A stretch of DNA of 29,723 nt from Bacteroidales bacterium UBA5219 (GTDB taxonomy: Bacteria > Bacteroidota > Bacteroidia > Bacteroidales > ML635J-15). Of the stretch, positions 1 through 8,154 are shown one piece after another. The stretch spans positions 1 through 29,723 of the forward strand of contig DHVB01000004.1 in NCBI GenBank assembly GCA_002412425.1. Direction: 5' to 3'. The notes beneath the pieces are model-generated. The model saw nothing but the letters and a program-made list of their open reading frames with translations. It was not told the origin of the DNA and did not search any database. The position numbers and the translations under genes were made by a program. Every line of letters begins with the position of its first letter. Within the stretch, counting starts at the first letter, position 1.

Positions 1-288
1 CGAGGAACAGATGAAGGTGGTAAACTTAAAGAAGCAGGATTAGATCATTGGCAAAGTCCAAATACAGGTGCTAATAACGAATCTGGCTTTACAGCTCTTC
101 CGGGTGGCTACCGTGTTAGCAATGGCTATTTCTACGGTTTAGGTTACGACGGCGGTTGGTGGAGTGCTACCGATGGTGGTGCCGATGAGGCATGGTACAG
201 GAGTTTGGGCGAAAGTAAAAGTGATGTTGGTAGGTTCGGCAATTATAAGAGTTTCGGCTTTTCTGTTCGTTGTGTAAGAAACAATTAG
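1..288 (+). CDS. FISUMP-domain secreted protein, 3' end only
   Basis: The window opens inside a reading frame (frame 1) that runs 95 codons to TAG at 286-288; the start lies outside. The translation has the hallmarks of the Fibrobacter succinogenes major paralogous domain (FISUMP), a C-type-lectin-like fold common in secreted Bacteroidota and Fibrobacter proteins: a GFTALPGGYR segment, then GGWWSAT, then a closing SFGFSVRCVRNN. These proteins are usually exported and lie on the cell surface, but their ligands are mostly unknown. Only the last part of the domain is visible, so neither the signal peptide nor any partner domain can be described. The stop codon is followed almost at once by the composite repeat that starts near position 300. 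Family call is firm; function is not known. Confidence 0.85.
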   Translation, partial: RGTDEGGKLKEAGLDHWQSPNTGANNESGFTALPGGYRVSNGYFYGLGYDGGWWSATDGGADEAWYRSLGESKSDVGRFGNYKSFGFSVRCVRNN

Positions 289-299
289 TTAAAAGTTTA

Positions 300-668
300 T
301 AAAACTTCCCTGCTCGCTCGGATTTAGCTTCGCTGAGCTCGTCCTACGGACTTCGGTTGTAATTCGTGTGTATTTGCAATCACTAAGCATCAGCGTTGTT
401 GGAGCGAGCGACATGGGCGTTTGGGTGAGTTAATGTGGGTTGTACGTGAAGACAAAAAAAGACCATCAAAGGCTTGCCCGTAGGGCAACATGTGATTAAC
501 CGTAGGCGCAGCCTGCGGTAGTTTGCCACTCAAAGGCTTTGCCCGCAAGGGCAACACAATAAAACAGTTAAAAAGTTTATAAAGAAAGCCAAACCCGCAG
601 GCCTCTTTTAGCTTTTAACTTTCGACTTTTAACTTTACCTTCGGTGAGCTCGTAAACTCGGTTCAACT
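300..668. repeat. Composite GC-richer intergenic repeat, copy 1
   Basis: This 370-base gene-free stretch is clearly richer in GC than the surroundings. Its core at 402-457 matches 17785-17840 at 52 of 56 positions, and further blocks are shared in the same order: a GCTCGCTCGGATTT arm near 312-325, a GCCCGCAAGGGCAAC block at 541-555, an AGTTAAAAAGTTTATAAAG block near 566-584, and a CTTTTAACTTTTAAC-like tail near 610-675. Inside this copy the 'CAAAGGCTTGCCCG...GGGCAAC' block occurs twice (about 467-489 and 531-555), and a CCGTAGGC/GCCTGCGG hairpin lies near 500-518. A TTCGCTGAGCTCGT-like word also appears twice, near 328-342 and 641-655. No coding potential or transposase is seen. It could be a non-autonomous mobile element or a structured 3' RNA. 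Confidence 0.7.
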
Positions 669-674
669 TTTAAC

Positions 675-1157
675 TTATTTCCTGAAATATTTTGATGCCT
701 GCACCAAAGCTTCATCTTTTAAAATAGCTCTCATGGCTAAAAAGCATAAAATAGCAGAAATTAATGGTAAAATAATTAAAATTCCAGTGCTATATTCTAA
801 TTCTAAACGCTTTGAAATATCTATTAAATAATAAAATAAAAGACCAAAACAGCCAATTTGTAACAATATATTAAAAACTGTAAGTCTAACTTGAAGCATG
901 CGTTTTTTGTAAAGAAAAATAGTGAAAAAACTTATAAAACAAACTAAACTTACCAGTATTACTAAAGGTAACATTGAATATTCCAAAACAATGTCTTGGT
1001 TCAAAGCATTGTTGTGATAAGAAAAATTAGATTCTGTAATTTTTATTGGAATTTCTTGTAATTCTGGTGTAATGAGATAACCAAAAGGCGAAAAAAAGAA
1101 TATTCCAAAACAAATAAAACTAACAAATAAATATAAAGTTTGAATTCTTTGTATCAT
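675..1157 (-). CDS. DUF4293 family membrane protein
   Basis: This 160-residue protein begins MIQRIQTLYLF, the usual opening of DUF4293, a small integral membrane family found in Bacteroidota with no assigned role. Four hydrophobic stretches can be seen (about residues 7-30, 62-84, 92-113 and 124-145), consistent with four membrane helices; a polar, probably extracytoplasmic, loop at about 31-60 joins the first two. The length fits the family. It is transcribed away from the moxR unit, with 108 bases between the two divergent starts. The end of the gene abuts the composite repeat. The assignment rests on the N-terminal motif and topology; no catalytic residues are apparent. Confidence 0.8.
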   Translation of the reverse strand: MIQRIQTLYLFVSFICFGIFFFSPFGYLITPELQEIPIKITESNFSYHNNALNQDIVLEYSMLPLVILVSLVCFISFFTIFLYKKRMLQVRLTVFNILLQIGCFGLLFYYLIDISKRLELEYSTGILIILPLISAILCFLAMRAILKDEALVQASKYFRK

Positions 1158-1171
1158 AATTTTTTTTGCAA

Positions 1172-1204
1172 CAAAATTACAATAAAAATTTAAAATACTA
1201 ACAA
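1172..1204 (-). promoter_or_regulatory. Candidate Bacteroidota promoter for the DUF4293 gene
   Basis: On the minus strand, TAATTTTG (1179 down to 1172) fits the TAnnTTTG -7 box, with TTG (1204 down to 1202) 22 bases upstream. The spacing is slightly long compared with the usual 19-20. Inferred by eye only. Confidence 0.35.
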
Positions 1205-1230
1205 GTGTTTTTTTGTCTTATATAAATAAT

Positions 1231-1238
1231 TAACTTTG
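1231..1238 (+). promoter_or_regulatory. Candidate -7 box upstream of moxR
   Basis: TAACTTTG fits the Bacteroidota TAnnTTTG -7 consensus and lies 27 bases before the moxR start codon. The nearest TTG is only 15 bases upstream, so the -33 part is poor. Confidence 0.35.
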
Positions 1239-1265
1239 TGCTTTTAAAATTTTAATATTGAACTT

Positions 1266-2231
1266 ATGAATTATAAAGATAATGTTGAGGCTATCAATGC
1301 GTTACGTCAGAAATATGAAAGTTTGATTTCTGAAATAACCAAGAAAATTTATGGGCAAGATCAAGTTGTGAAAGAAGTTGTTATTTCTATTTTTAGTCGT
1401 GGACATTGCCTTTTAGTAGGAGTGCCAGGTTTAGCTAAGACTTTGTTAGTTAATACTATAGCAGAAGTTTTAGGCTTAAAAAATAAGAGAATACAGTTTA
1501 CACCTGACTTAATGCCTTCAGATATAATTGGAACAGAAATATTAACTGAAGATAGACAATTCAAATTTGTAAAAGGACCAATTTTCGCTAATTTTATTTT
1601 AGCAGACGAAATAAACAGAACTCCACCAAAAACTCAGGCAGCACTTTTGGAGGCAATGCAAGAGCGTTCGGTTACAGCAGCAGGACAAGAATATAAATTA
1701 GACGAGCCATTTTTTGTTATGGCTACTCAAAATCCAATCGAGCAAGAAGGTACTTATCCCTTGCCAGAAGCTCAACTTGATAGGTTTATGTTTAATATAA
1801 TTTTGGATTATCCTGCCTATGAAGATGAAATTACAGTTGTGAAAAATACAACTGTTGATAAAGAATTTGAATTAAAACAAGTGCTTACTGCTGAAGAAAT
1901 TATATTTTTCCAAGGATTGATACGAAAAATTCCAATTAATGATAATGTTTTGGAATATGCAGTTAAATTAGCTTGCAAAACTCGTCCAAATTCTGAATTT
2001 GCACCTGAAATTACAAATAAATATTTGCATTGGGGAGCAGGTCCGCGTGCTTCGCAATATTTAGTAATAGGAGCAAAAACTCATGCGGTTTTAAATGGAA
2101 AATATACACCTGATATTGAGGACGTTAAAGCAGTTGCGAAAATAATTTTGCGTCATAGGATAATTAAAAATTATAAAGCCGAAGCTGATGGCATAAGTAT
2201 TGATGATATTATTGATGAACTATTAAAATAA
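1266..2231 (+). CDS. MoxR-family AAA+ ATPase
   Basis: This 321-residue protein is a cytoplasmic AAA+ ATPase of the MoxR branch. Visible motifs are Walker A GVPGLAKT (52-59), Walker B ILADE (111-115) followed by INRTPPKTQAALLEAMQER, sensor-1 ATQNP (153-157), and the AQLDRF segment with the arginine-finger region. The C-terminal third is the helical lid. Family members act as chaperone-like ATPases that help assemble or activate von Willebrand factor A proteins, commonly encoded next to them with DUF58 genes. Here no DUF58 or VWA gene follows; the next gene, an OstA-like protein, starts 3 bases after the stop, which suggests co-transcription. Length is normal for the family. The family is certain; the client protein is unknown. 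Confidence 0.93.
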   Translation: MNYKDNVEAINALRQKYESLISEITKKIYGQDQVVKEVVISIFSRGHCLLVGVPGLAKTLLVNTIAEVLGLKNKRIQFTPDLMPSDIIGTEILTEDRQFKFVKGPIFANFILADEINRTPPKTQAALLEAMQERSVTAAGQEYKLDEPFFVMATQNPIEQEGTYPLPEAQLDRFMFNIILDYPAYEDEITVVKNTTVDKEFELKQVLTAEEIIFFQGLIRKIPINDNVLEYAVKLACKTRPNSEFAPEITNKYLHWGAGPRASQYLVIGAKTHAVLNGKYTPDIEDVKAVAKIILRHRIIKNYKAEADGISIDDIIDELLK

Positions 2232-2234
2232 CTA

Positions 2235-3785
2235 ATGCTCAGAAATATTAGCAAAATAGCTTGTCTCGTTTTTTGCTTTTTGTTTTTTGCAATTTTGACT
2301 AATGCTCAAGATGAGAAAGACGAAAAACCTCGAGTTGTAGAAATTTTAAGAGCAAGTTCATTGGAATATGACGAATCAACAGGGGTTACTGCAAAAAGAC
2401 TGTTAGGAGACGTGGTGTTTAGACACGAAGACGCATATATGTTTTGTGACTCAGCATGGTTTTTTGATGATGTAAATACAATTAAAGCTTATAATAATGT
2501 TAGAATAAAACAAGGCGATTCTATTTTGATGGTCGGAAAATATCTTGAATATGACGGCAATACTAAAATCGCTAAAATGAGAGATTCTGTTATTTTAAAA
2601 CACAATAAATCTTTTTTAATTACCGACTCACTTGATTATGATAGAAATATTGATGTAGCATATTATTTCGAAGGCGGAAAAATTTATGATGAAGATAATC
2701 GCTTGTTTAGCAGACGAGGATATTATTATACCAAAGATAAAGATTATTATGCAGTTGATACAGTAGTTCTCAAAAATCCTCAGTACGATATTTTTTCAGA
2801 TACATTGAAATATAATACAGAGTCAACTATTGCTTATTTCTTTGGTCCAACAAATATTGTGTCAGATTCAAACCACTTGTATTGCGAACTCGGATATTAT
2901 GATACAAGCGAGGATAAGGCTTCGCTATCAAATAATGCATGGTTAAGGTCAGGACAGAATTATCTTTTGGGAGATAGTTTGTTTTATGATAGAAAAATTA
3001 GATATGGCGAAGCTTTTATGAATGTAAGCGTAGTGGATACCATCGAAAATTTGGTGGCAAAAGGAAACTATGGATATTATTACGAAGAGCCACAAAATGC
3101 AATGCTTACAAAAAATACAGAAGTTATTTATGTTAGCGATGGAGATAGTATTTTTATGCATTCTGATACAGTTTATATATCTGTTGATACTGCCGATTTT
3201 AAATTGATACGAGCTTTCTATAAAGTTCAGGTTTTTAAATCCGACATGCAAGCAAGATGTGATTCTTTAGTATTTTATTCTTACGATTCTATTGCTCATA
3301 TGTTTCATAATCCAGTTTTGTGGGCTGAAAATAGTCAAATTACAGCCAATCATATCGAAATGCACTTCTTAGATAAAAAACCAGATAGATTTTATTTAAA
3401 TAATAATGCATTTGCAATAGAACAATGTGATAGCGTACATTTTAATCAACTTAAAAGTAGAAAAATGTCTGGCTATATAGTTGAGAAAAAAGTACGACAA
3501 ATAGACCTACATAATGATTGTCAAACTATTTACTTTATTGTTGATGAAGAAGTTGATGAAATTGTTGCCTTAAATAAAGTTGTTAGTACAAATATGAGAA
3601 TTTGGTTAAAAGATAATAAAGTTGAAAACGTTTGGTTCTTCGACAAACCCGATGGTGAAACCATTCCTATAGAACAACTTAAAGACGAACAAACCTTTCT
3701 TAAAGATTTTAGATTTTTAGACGAATATAGACCAAAATCTAGAGAAGATATTTTTATCTGGAAAGAAATTCCACAAAATGAGTAA
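2235..3785 (+). CDS. OstA/LptA-like protein (LPS transport fold)
   Basis: This 516-residue protein starts with a signal peptide (about residues 1-24, charged start, hydrophobic core, cleavage after TNAQ). The mature part is a long run of short beta-strand repeats of the type 'GDVVFRHEDAYMFCDSAWFF', 'GDSILMVGKYLEYDG' and 'SDTLKYNTESTIAYFFGP', the pattern of the OstA/LptA beta-jellyroll. LptA-type proteins bridge the periplasm and carry lipopolysaccharide to the outer membrane. Bacteroidota have longer OstA-like proteins of this kind, so this is probably a periplasmic LPS-transport component, but it is longer than canonical LptA and lacks the LptD barrel. The ATG is 3 bases after the moxR stop, so translation is probably coupled. 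The fold call is good; the precise role is inferred. Confidence 0.8.
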   Translation: MLRNISKIACLVFCFLFFAILTNAQDEKDEKPRVVEILRASSLEYDESTGVTAKRLLGDVVFRHEDAYMFCDSAWFFDDVNTIKAYNNVRIKQGDSILMVGKYLEYDGNTKIAKMRDSVILKHNKSFLITDSLDYDRNIDVAYYFEGGKIYDEDNRLFSRRGYYYTKDKDYYAVDTVVLKNPQYDIFSDTLKYNTESTIAYFFGPTNIVSDSNHLYCELGYYDTSEDKASLSNNAWLRSGQNYLLGDSLFYDRKIRYGEAFMNVSVVDTIENLVAKGNYGYYYEEPQNAMLTKNTEVIYVSDGDSIFMHSDTVYISVDTADFKLIRAFYKVQVFKSDMQARCDSLVFYSYDSIAHMFHNPVLWAENSQITANHIEMHFLDKKPDRFYLNNNAFAIEQCDSVHFNQLKSRKMSGYIVEKKVRQIDLHNDCQTIYFIVDEEVDEIVALNKVVSTNMRIWLKDNKVENVWFFDKPDGETIPIEQLKDEQTFLKDFRFLDEYRPKSREDIFIWKEIPQNE

Positions 3786-3796
3786 ATAAATCCTTG

Positions 3797-3846
3797 ATAT
3801 TGATTGTTTTAATAATATTTTTATTATTTTTATAAAAAATCAATAT
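3797..3846 (+). repeat. AT-rich inverted repeat covering the leader of the P-loop gene
   Basis: ATATTGATT at 3797-3805 is the exact reverse complement of AATCAATAT at 3838-3846, with further A/T pairing inside. The right arm ends one base before the ATG at 3848, so the transcript could fold over its ribosome entry region. It may instead act as a weak terminator for the upstream moxR-ostA unit. Confidence 0.4.
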
Positions 3847-3847
3847 T

Positions 3848-4357
3848 ATGGAAAAGAATAAATTACTAATTGCTGTTCTTGGCAACGAAGGATCTGGAAA
3901 AACAACTACTTGGGAAACTTTGTTCGGACGTAAAGTGCATACAGGAAAAAACCTAAGAAACTTAGTAATTCAAGGAATTAAAATCCCAGTTTTTTTAATT
4001 AATGAATCGCCTCTGGAAAGAAAAACAAAATTAGAGTATATATTACCAGACGATGACCCAGAAATTGTTATAAGTTCTTTTTTATACCATAAAGACGTAG
4101 TCGAAAATTTTGAATATTTTATTAATAGAGGTTATAATATTTATGTGCAATGGTTAAATCCAGGCTATAATGACAAAAACCATAAGGCACTGTTTTATAA
4201 CGATGGTATTATAAATTATCTTTTAAGATGCGGAGCTATAGTTTCTGCAAAAAATGCGAAAAATAATCCAGTTTCAAGAGTTAATGAAATTAAAAATTAT
4301 TTATTAAGCTATTTTTTAACAAAAAACAACTTAAACGTGAGCATTAAGTCGCAATGA
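3848..4357 (+). CDS. Small P-loop NTP-binding protein, function unknown
   Basis: This 169-residue protein has a clear Walker A motif, GNEGSGKT, at residues 12-19 after a first hydrophobic strand (LLIAVL), and a second strand EIVISSF near residues 75-81 at the place where a Walker B aspartate would be expected but is missing. No signal peptide or membrane segment is present, so it is probably cytoplasmic. The compact length and a single P-loop recall small kinases or zeta-toxin-like and dynamin-like folds, but I recognise none of their signature motifs. It stands between the ostA-like gene (62 bases away) and a TfoX-domain gene (121 bases away) on the same strand. I do not recognise the family; NTP binding is the only claim supported. 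Confidence 0.65.
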   Translation: MEKNKLLIAVLGNEGSGKTTTWETLFGRKVHTGKNLRNLVIQGIKIPVFLINESPLERKTKLEYILPDDDPEIVISSFLYHKDVVENFEYFINRGYNIYVQWLNPGYNDKNHKALFYNDGIINYLLRCGAIVSAKNAKNNPVSRVNEIKNYLLSYFLTKNNLNVSIKSQ

Positions 4358-4409
4358 GTAGCCGATTAGTAATTGAACAAATGTTGTACGTATAAGAATT
4401 AGAAAAGAT

Positions 4410-4440
4410 TTGTGGTGTTGTTGTTTTTTTCTTAATTTTG
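4410..4440 (+). promoter_or_regulatory. Candidate Bacteroidota promoter for the TfoX-domain gene
   Basis: TTG (4410-4412) and TAATTTTG (4433-4440) are separated by 20 bases, matching TTG-N19/20-TAnnTTTG. The gene starts 39 bases after the -7 box. Spotted by eye. Confidence 0.45.
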
Positions 4441-4478
4441 AAGTGAGAAAAAAGTGAAATTATAAATCTATAATAATT

Positions 4479-4742
4479 ATGGTAATTGTAGGAGCACATA
4501 ACATAGGAAAAGTTTTAGAACTTAAATTAAACGAGGTTGGTATTACAACTCTAAAAGAATTAAAAGAAATGGGAACTGAAAAAACATTTCTTCTTCTTTA
4601 CGAAAAAAATAAAAATACAACAAGAGCAACTTTATTGTCTATAGAAGGAGCTATTCAAGAAATAAGATGGCATAATTTAGACGAAAAACGCGTTGCGGAA
4701 TTGCGTGAATTTTATGATAGTGTAGTGGAAAAAAGAAAATAA
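4479..4742 (+). CDS. TfoX/Sxy C-terminal domain protein
   Basis: This 87-residue protein matches the C-terminal domain of TfoX/Sxy: NIGKVLELKLNEVGITTLKE is a helix-hairpin-helix-like opening (about 8-27), followed by FLLLYEK and the closing EGAIQEIRWHNLDEKRVAELREF segment (about 55-78). In gammaproteobacteria full-length TfoX promotes competence gene expression with CRP. Here only the C-terminal domain is present as a stand-alone protein, a form found widely in Bacteroidota and with no established competence role. A promoter-like sequence lies just upstream, so it may be transcribed alone. Domain identity is strong; physiological role is unknown. Confidence 0.82.
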   Translation: MVIVGAHNIGKVLELKLNEVGITTLKELKEMGTEKTFLLLYEKNKNTTRATLLSIEGAIQEIRWHNLDEKRVAELREFYDSVVEKRK

Positions 4743-4829
4743 TGAAAAATGTGACAAAACTCATTGCTTGAGATTGTTAATTAATTCAATTTTACTTTTT
4801 AAAACTATATCTACATAATAAGATTTTTT

Positions 4830-7800
4830 ATGCAAAAAATTGAAAAACATCCGATTTTAAAAGTTCCTGAAAAAAACGAACATTTATTTTATTTTAACGA
4901 TAAAGCCGTAGTAGGAACTAAAGGTTTTACTATAGCCGCAGCCTTGCATCAAGCAGGTTTTCCAGTACATAGCCATTCTTTAGATAATAGAAAAAGATCT
5001 TTGGAATGTGGTATAGGAAAATGTGGAGCTTGCGAAATGCTTGTTGATGGTAAAATAAAACGTATTTGTATTACTAAAGTTGACGGAATTAGAGAAGTTA
5101 GAGAAATTCCAAAAGATTTTGAACCTAGTCAGGAAAAAATCAATTTAAAAGACGAAATTTCTATTTTTAAAACTCAAGCAGTTATTATAGGTGCTGGTCC
5201 AGCAGGATTAGCTGCTCGAGAGGTCTTAAATCAACACGAAGTTTCAAACATTGTTGTTGACAATAACGATAAAATCGGTGGACAGTTTTTAATGCAAACT
5301 CACCAATTTTTCTTTTTTGAAAAAGAGAAAAAATTTGGTGGGCTTCGCGGTTTCGAAATTGCAGAAACTTTAGCAGGAGACAATAGAGAAGGAATACTTT
5401 TAAACTCCGTAGTTTGGGATATATTAGAAGGTCCAAGACTTGCTGTGAAAAATATAACAACTAACGAAATATTTTATATAGATGCTGAATATATCATAAT
5501 TGCAACAGGAGCAATCCCATTTATGCCATCGTTTAAAAATGATGATGTGCCAGGAGTTTATACTGCTGCAGTAGTCCAAAAAATGATGAACAATGAGTTC
5601 ACTCTTTTAGGAAAAAATATTTTAACTGTAGGTGCAGGAAATATTGGTTATCTAACTTCTTACCAACTAATGCAAGCAGGAGCAAAAGTAAAAGCAATTA
5701 TCGAAGCTCAACCTAACGAAGGAGGTTTTCCTGTTCAAGCAAATAGACTTAGAAGATTGGGAATCCCAATTATGACAAGCCATATTTTAATTGAAGCAAT
5801 TCCAAATGAAGACTATACAGGTATAACAGGTGCAGTAATTGCAGAATGCGAAAATTTTAAACTTATACCAGGAACAGAAAAAATTATTACAGGAATTGAT
5901 GCAATTAATATTTGTACAGGCTTAGTGCCTGATAATCAATTAGTAACAAAAGCAAATCTTTTATTTGGACGTAAATCTTTTGCAATAGGCGATGCTTTAA
6001 GAATTGGAGAAGGCACATCAGCAGTTTTACGCGGAAAACAAGCAGCTTACGAACTTATCGATGCTTTAGGAAAAAGATATAATTATACTGATTATCTTAG
6101 TGTTTCAAAAGAATATATTGAATCTCAACAACATCCAACACGTATAATTCAAGAACCTAACAAACCTACACGCGAGAGAGCCGAAGCAAAACCTTATGTG
6201 ATAATGGATTGTTTATATGGCTTTGCTTGTAATCCTTGTACTTTTTCTTGTAAACAAGGTGCAATAACCAAACTTTCAACAAGCACGGTACCGGTTATAG
6301 ACTATGACAAATGTATAGGTTGTATGGATTGTGTTTACCAATGTCCTGGACTTGCAATTTTTGGTTATTCAGAGAAAAATAATTGGCTATTTTTACCAAT
6401 AGAATACGAAGTTGAAGAAAATTCAGAAGTGTATTTGGTAAATAATAATGGCGAAAAAATAGGCGAGGGGATAATTGAAAAAATTCTTTATAAACCTAAT
6501 AAAACAAATGTTGCTAGGGTAAAAGCACTTGATTTGCAAGGCGAACAAATGCAAGCAGCTCGTGGTTTTATTGTAAAGAAAGATTATCCACAACCTTTAG
6601 AATTTAAAAATGTAAAAGGCGAAAGCCAAGCTGAAACTTACATTTGTCATTGCGATGATGTAAAATTAGAAGATATTTTAAAAATCATTGGTGATAGAAA
6701 ATTTATTTCTATTGATGAAATTAAACATATTACTCGTTTGGGAATGGGCGCTTGTCGTGGAAAGAGATGCATCAAACGTTTAAAACAAACAATTTCTGCA
6801 TACGGAATTGAAATTGTTGGCGATGCAACACCTCGTGCTCCGTTATCAAATCAAGTGAGCATGGGCGAGCTATATCCACATGAATCTGAAAGAATTTTTA
6901 CAAATGTAAATAAGAAATCAAACAAAAGAATTAAAGTTCAAGCTCTTGTTGCAGGTGGTGGAATGGCAGGAAGTTCTCTGTTTAAGTTTATGGCAGAAGC
7001 AGGAATGAAACCTGTTTTGGTAAATCGTGAGCGTGGAAGTTCTTGGCGTAATATTGCCGGCGGAAGACCAGCCTTCTCTTTACCAGCATTGGCAGACATA
7101 GCACTAAAAAATAGAGAGCTTTTTATTGAATTGCAAAATATTTGCGATATTGATTATGTTCCAACTAAATATGTGAGTTTTGCTCATGATAATGAAACTT
7201 ATAAAGCTCTTGAGGCTTCTAAAAGTTGGTCTGATGCTTTTATGGTAGAAAAAGTTGATTTTAGAAAAGAAATTTCACCATATTTCAATAATAATTTAGA
7301 TACTTATTCTGCTGCATTAATTACTAATGACTGTTGGCAAGCAACTCCAGGTAAAGTTCTAGATTTATTACGCAAAATTGGTATTGAAAAAGGCGGACAA
7401 GTTTTAGAAGATTGTGAACTTGTTGATTTACAAAGAGAAGGTAAAAATGTTATAGCACTTGTAAAAACTCATACAGGCGAATTTGTTGAATATGAAACCG
7501 AACATTTTGTAAATGCTCTTGGCAATGAATCTAGTAAATTTGCTAAAAAACTTGGTCTTGAAATAGGTTTGTATCCTGTTAAGCATCAGGCATTTATAAC
7601 AAGGCGTTTGCCTTTACTAGGTAAAGATGGCAAGACTTTAGATATGTTAATTGACAGAAGACAATATAAAGGTTTTTCTGCTGTTTATGGTCAACAACTT
7701 GCAACTACTGGTCAAATTATAGGTTGTGCTTCGCCTTTAATCGATGCTTTAGAAACAGATAAAGAAGTTAAAACTAACGCAAAAGACTTCTTAGAAATAG

Positions 7801-8060
7801 TTTCTGAAGTATTTGTAGATTGGATTCCACAATTATCAAGTGTTGGATTTCAAGCTGCTTGGGCAGGCTATTATATTGAACCTCGATATATTGTTGATCC
7901 AGAATTAGGTTTAATGGTTGGAATGCGTGGACATGGCTTTATGTTAAGTCAATATTTAGCAAAACTTTATGTTGATAAATTAACAGGAAAACCAACTCCT
8001 GACTACTTTAAAGAATTAGTTTTATCAGGAAAAGGCTTGTGCGAATCTGCTTTTAAATAA
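4830..8060 (+). CDS. Fused iron-sulfur flavoenzyme (HcnABC / amino-acid dehydrogenase-like)
   Basis: This 1076-residue cytoplasmic protein joins parts that are often separate subunits. In order: a [2Fe-2S] ferredoxin-like domain with C60, C65, C68 and C80; an FAD/NAD oxidoreductase with GAGPAG at 121-126, a second nucleotide site GAGNIG at 268-273 and a closing FAIGDA (384-389); a cysteine-rich part with C461, C467, C470 and C474 and a 4Fe-4S motif CIGCMDCVYQC (495-505); a BFD-like [2Fe-2S] domain with C606, C608, C642 and C647; and a C-terminal D-amino-acid-oxidase-type FAD domain with GGGMAG at 709-714. The same modules make hydrogen cyanide synthase HcnABC, sarcosine oxidase and proline/hydroxyproline or opine dehydrogenases. 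The likely reaction is oxidation of a secondary amine or amino acid with internal electron transfer; the substrate cannot be read from the sequence. It appears monocistronic. Confidence 0.8.
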   Translation: MQKIEKHPILKVPEKNEHLFYFNDKAVVGTKGFTIAAALHQAGFPVHSHSLDNRKRSLECGIGKCGACEMLVDGKIKRICITKVDGIREVREIPKDFEPSQEKINLKDEISIFKTQAVIIGAGPAGLAAREVLNQHEVSNIVVDNNDKIGGQFLMQTHQFFFFEKEKKFGGLRGFEIAETLAGDNREGILLNSVVWDILEGPRLAVKNITTNEIFYIDAEYIIIATGAIPFMPSFKNDDVPGVYTAAVVQKMMNNEFTLLGKNILTVGAGNIGYLTSYQLMQAGAKVKAIIEAQPNEGGFPVQANRLRRLGIPIMTSHILIEAIPNEDYTGITGAVIAECENFKLIPGTEKIITGIDAINICTGLVPDNQLVTKANLLFGRKSFAIGDALRIGEGTSAVLRGKQAAYELIDALGKRYNYTDYLSVSKEYIESQQHPTRIIQEPNKPTRERAEAKPYVIMDCLYGFACNPCTFSCKQGAITKLSTSTVPVIDYDKCIGCMDCVYQCPGLAIFGYSEKNNWLFLPIEYEVEENSEVYLVNNNGEKIGEGIIEKILYKPNKTNVARVKALDLQGEQMQAARGFIVKKDYPQPLEFKNVKGESQAETYICHCDDVKLEDILKIIGDRKFISIDEIKHITRLGMGACRGKRCIKRLKQTISAYGIEIVGDATPRAPLSNQVSMGELYPHESERIFTNVNKKSNKRIKVQALVAGGGMAGSSLFKFMAEAGMKPVLVNRERGSSWRNIAGGRPAFSLPALADIALKNRELFIELQNICDIDYVPTKYVSFAHDNETYKALEASKSWSDAFMVEKVDFRKEISPYFNNNLDTYSAALITNDCWQATPGKVLDLLRKIGIEKGGQVLEDCELVDLQREGKNVIALVKTHTGEFVEYETEHFVNALGNESSKFAKKLGLEIGLYPVKHQAFITRRLPLLGKDGKTLDMLIDRRQYKGFSAVYGQQLATTGQIIGCASPLIDALETDKEVKTNAKDFLEIVSEVFVDWIPQLSSVGFQAAWAGYYIEPRYIVDPELGLMVGMRGHGFMLSQYLAKLYVDKLTGKPTPDYFKELVLSGKGLCESAFK

Positions 8061-8086
8061 GAACTCAATACAGAATTTAATATAAG

Positions 8087-8124
8087 TGCAAAAATATACG
8101 CAATTTAGTTTTGCTATTTTTGCA
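8087..8124. terminator. Bidirectional terminator-like hairpin between convergent genes
   Basis: TGCAAAAATA (8087-8096) and TATTTTTGCA (8115-8124) are perfect 10-base inverted arms, with an extra GCAA/TTGC pairing inside. It lies between the flavoenzyme gene and the convergent DUF389 fragment. The stem is AT-rich, so strength is uncertain. Confidence 0.45.
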
Positions 8125-8154
8125 AATAAAATTTATTAGTACTGATTAGTGTTA

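Noticed and set aside
2949..3251. Minus-strand open frame inside the ostA-like gene
   Set aside because: It lies wholly within a well-supported gene on the other strand and shows no family signature.
4830..8060. Call as hydrogen cyanide synthase
   Set aside because: The module set is shared with several amine and amino-acid dehydrogenases, and nothing in the sequence or context favours glycine as substrate.
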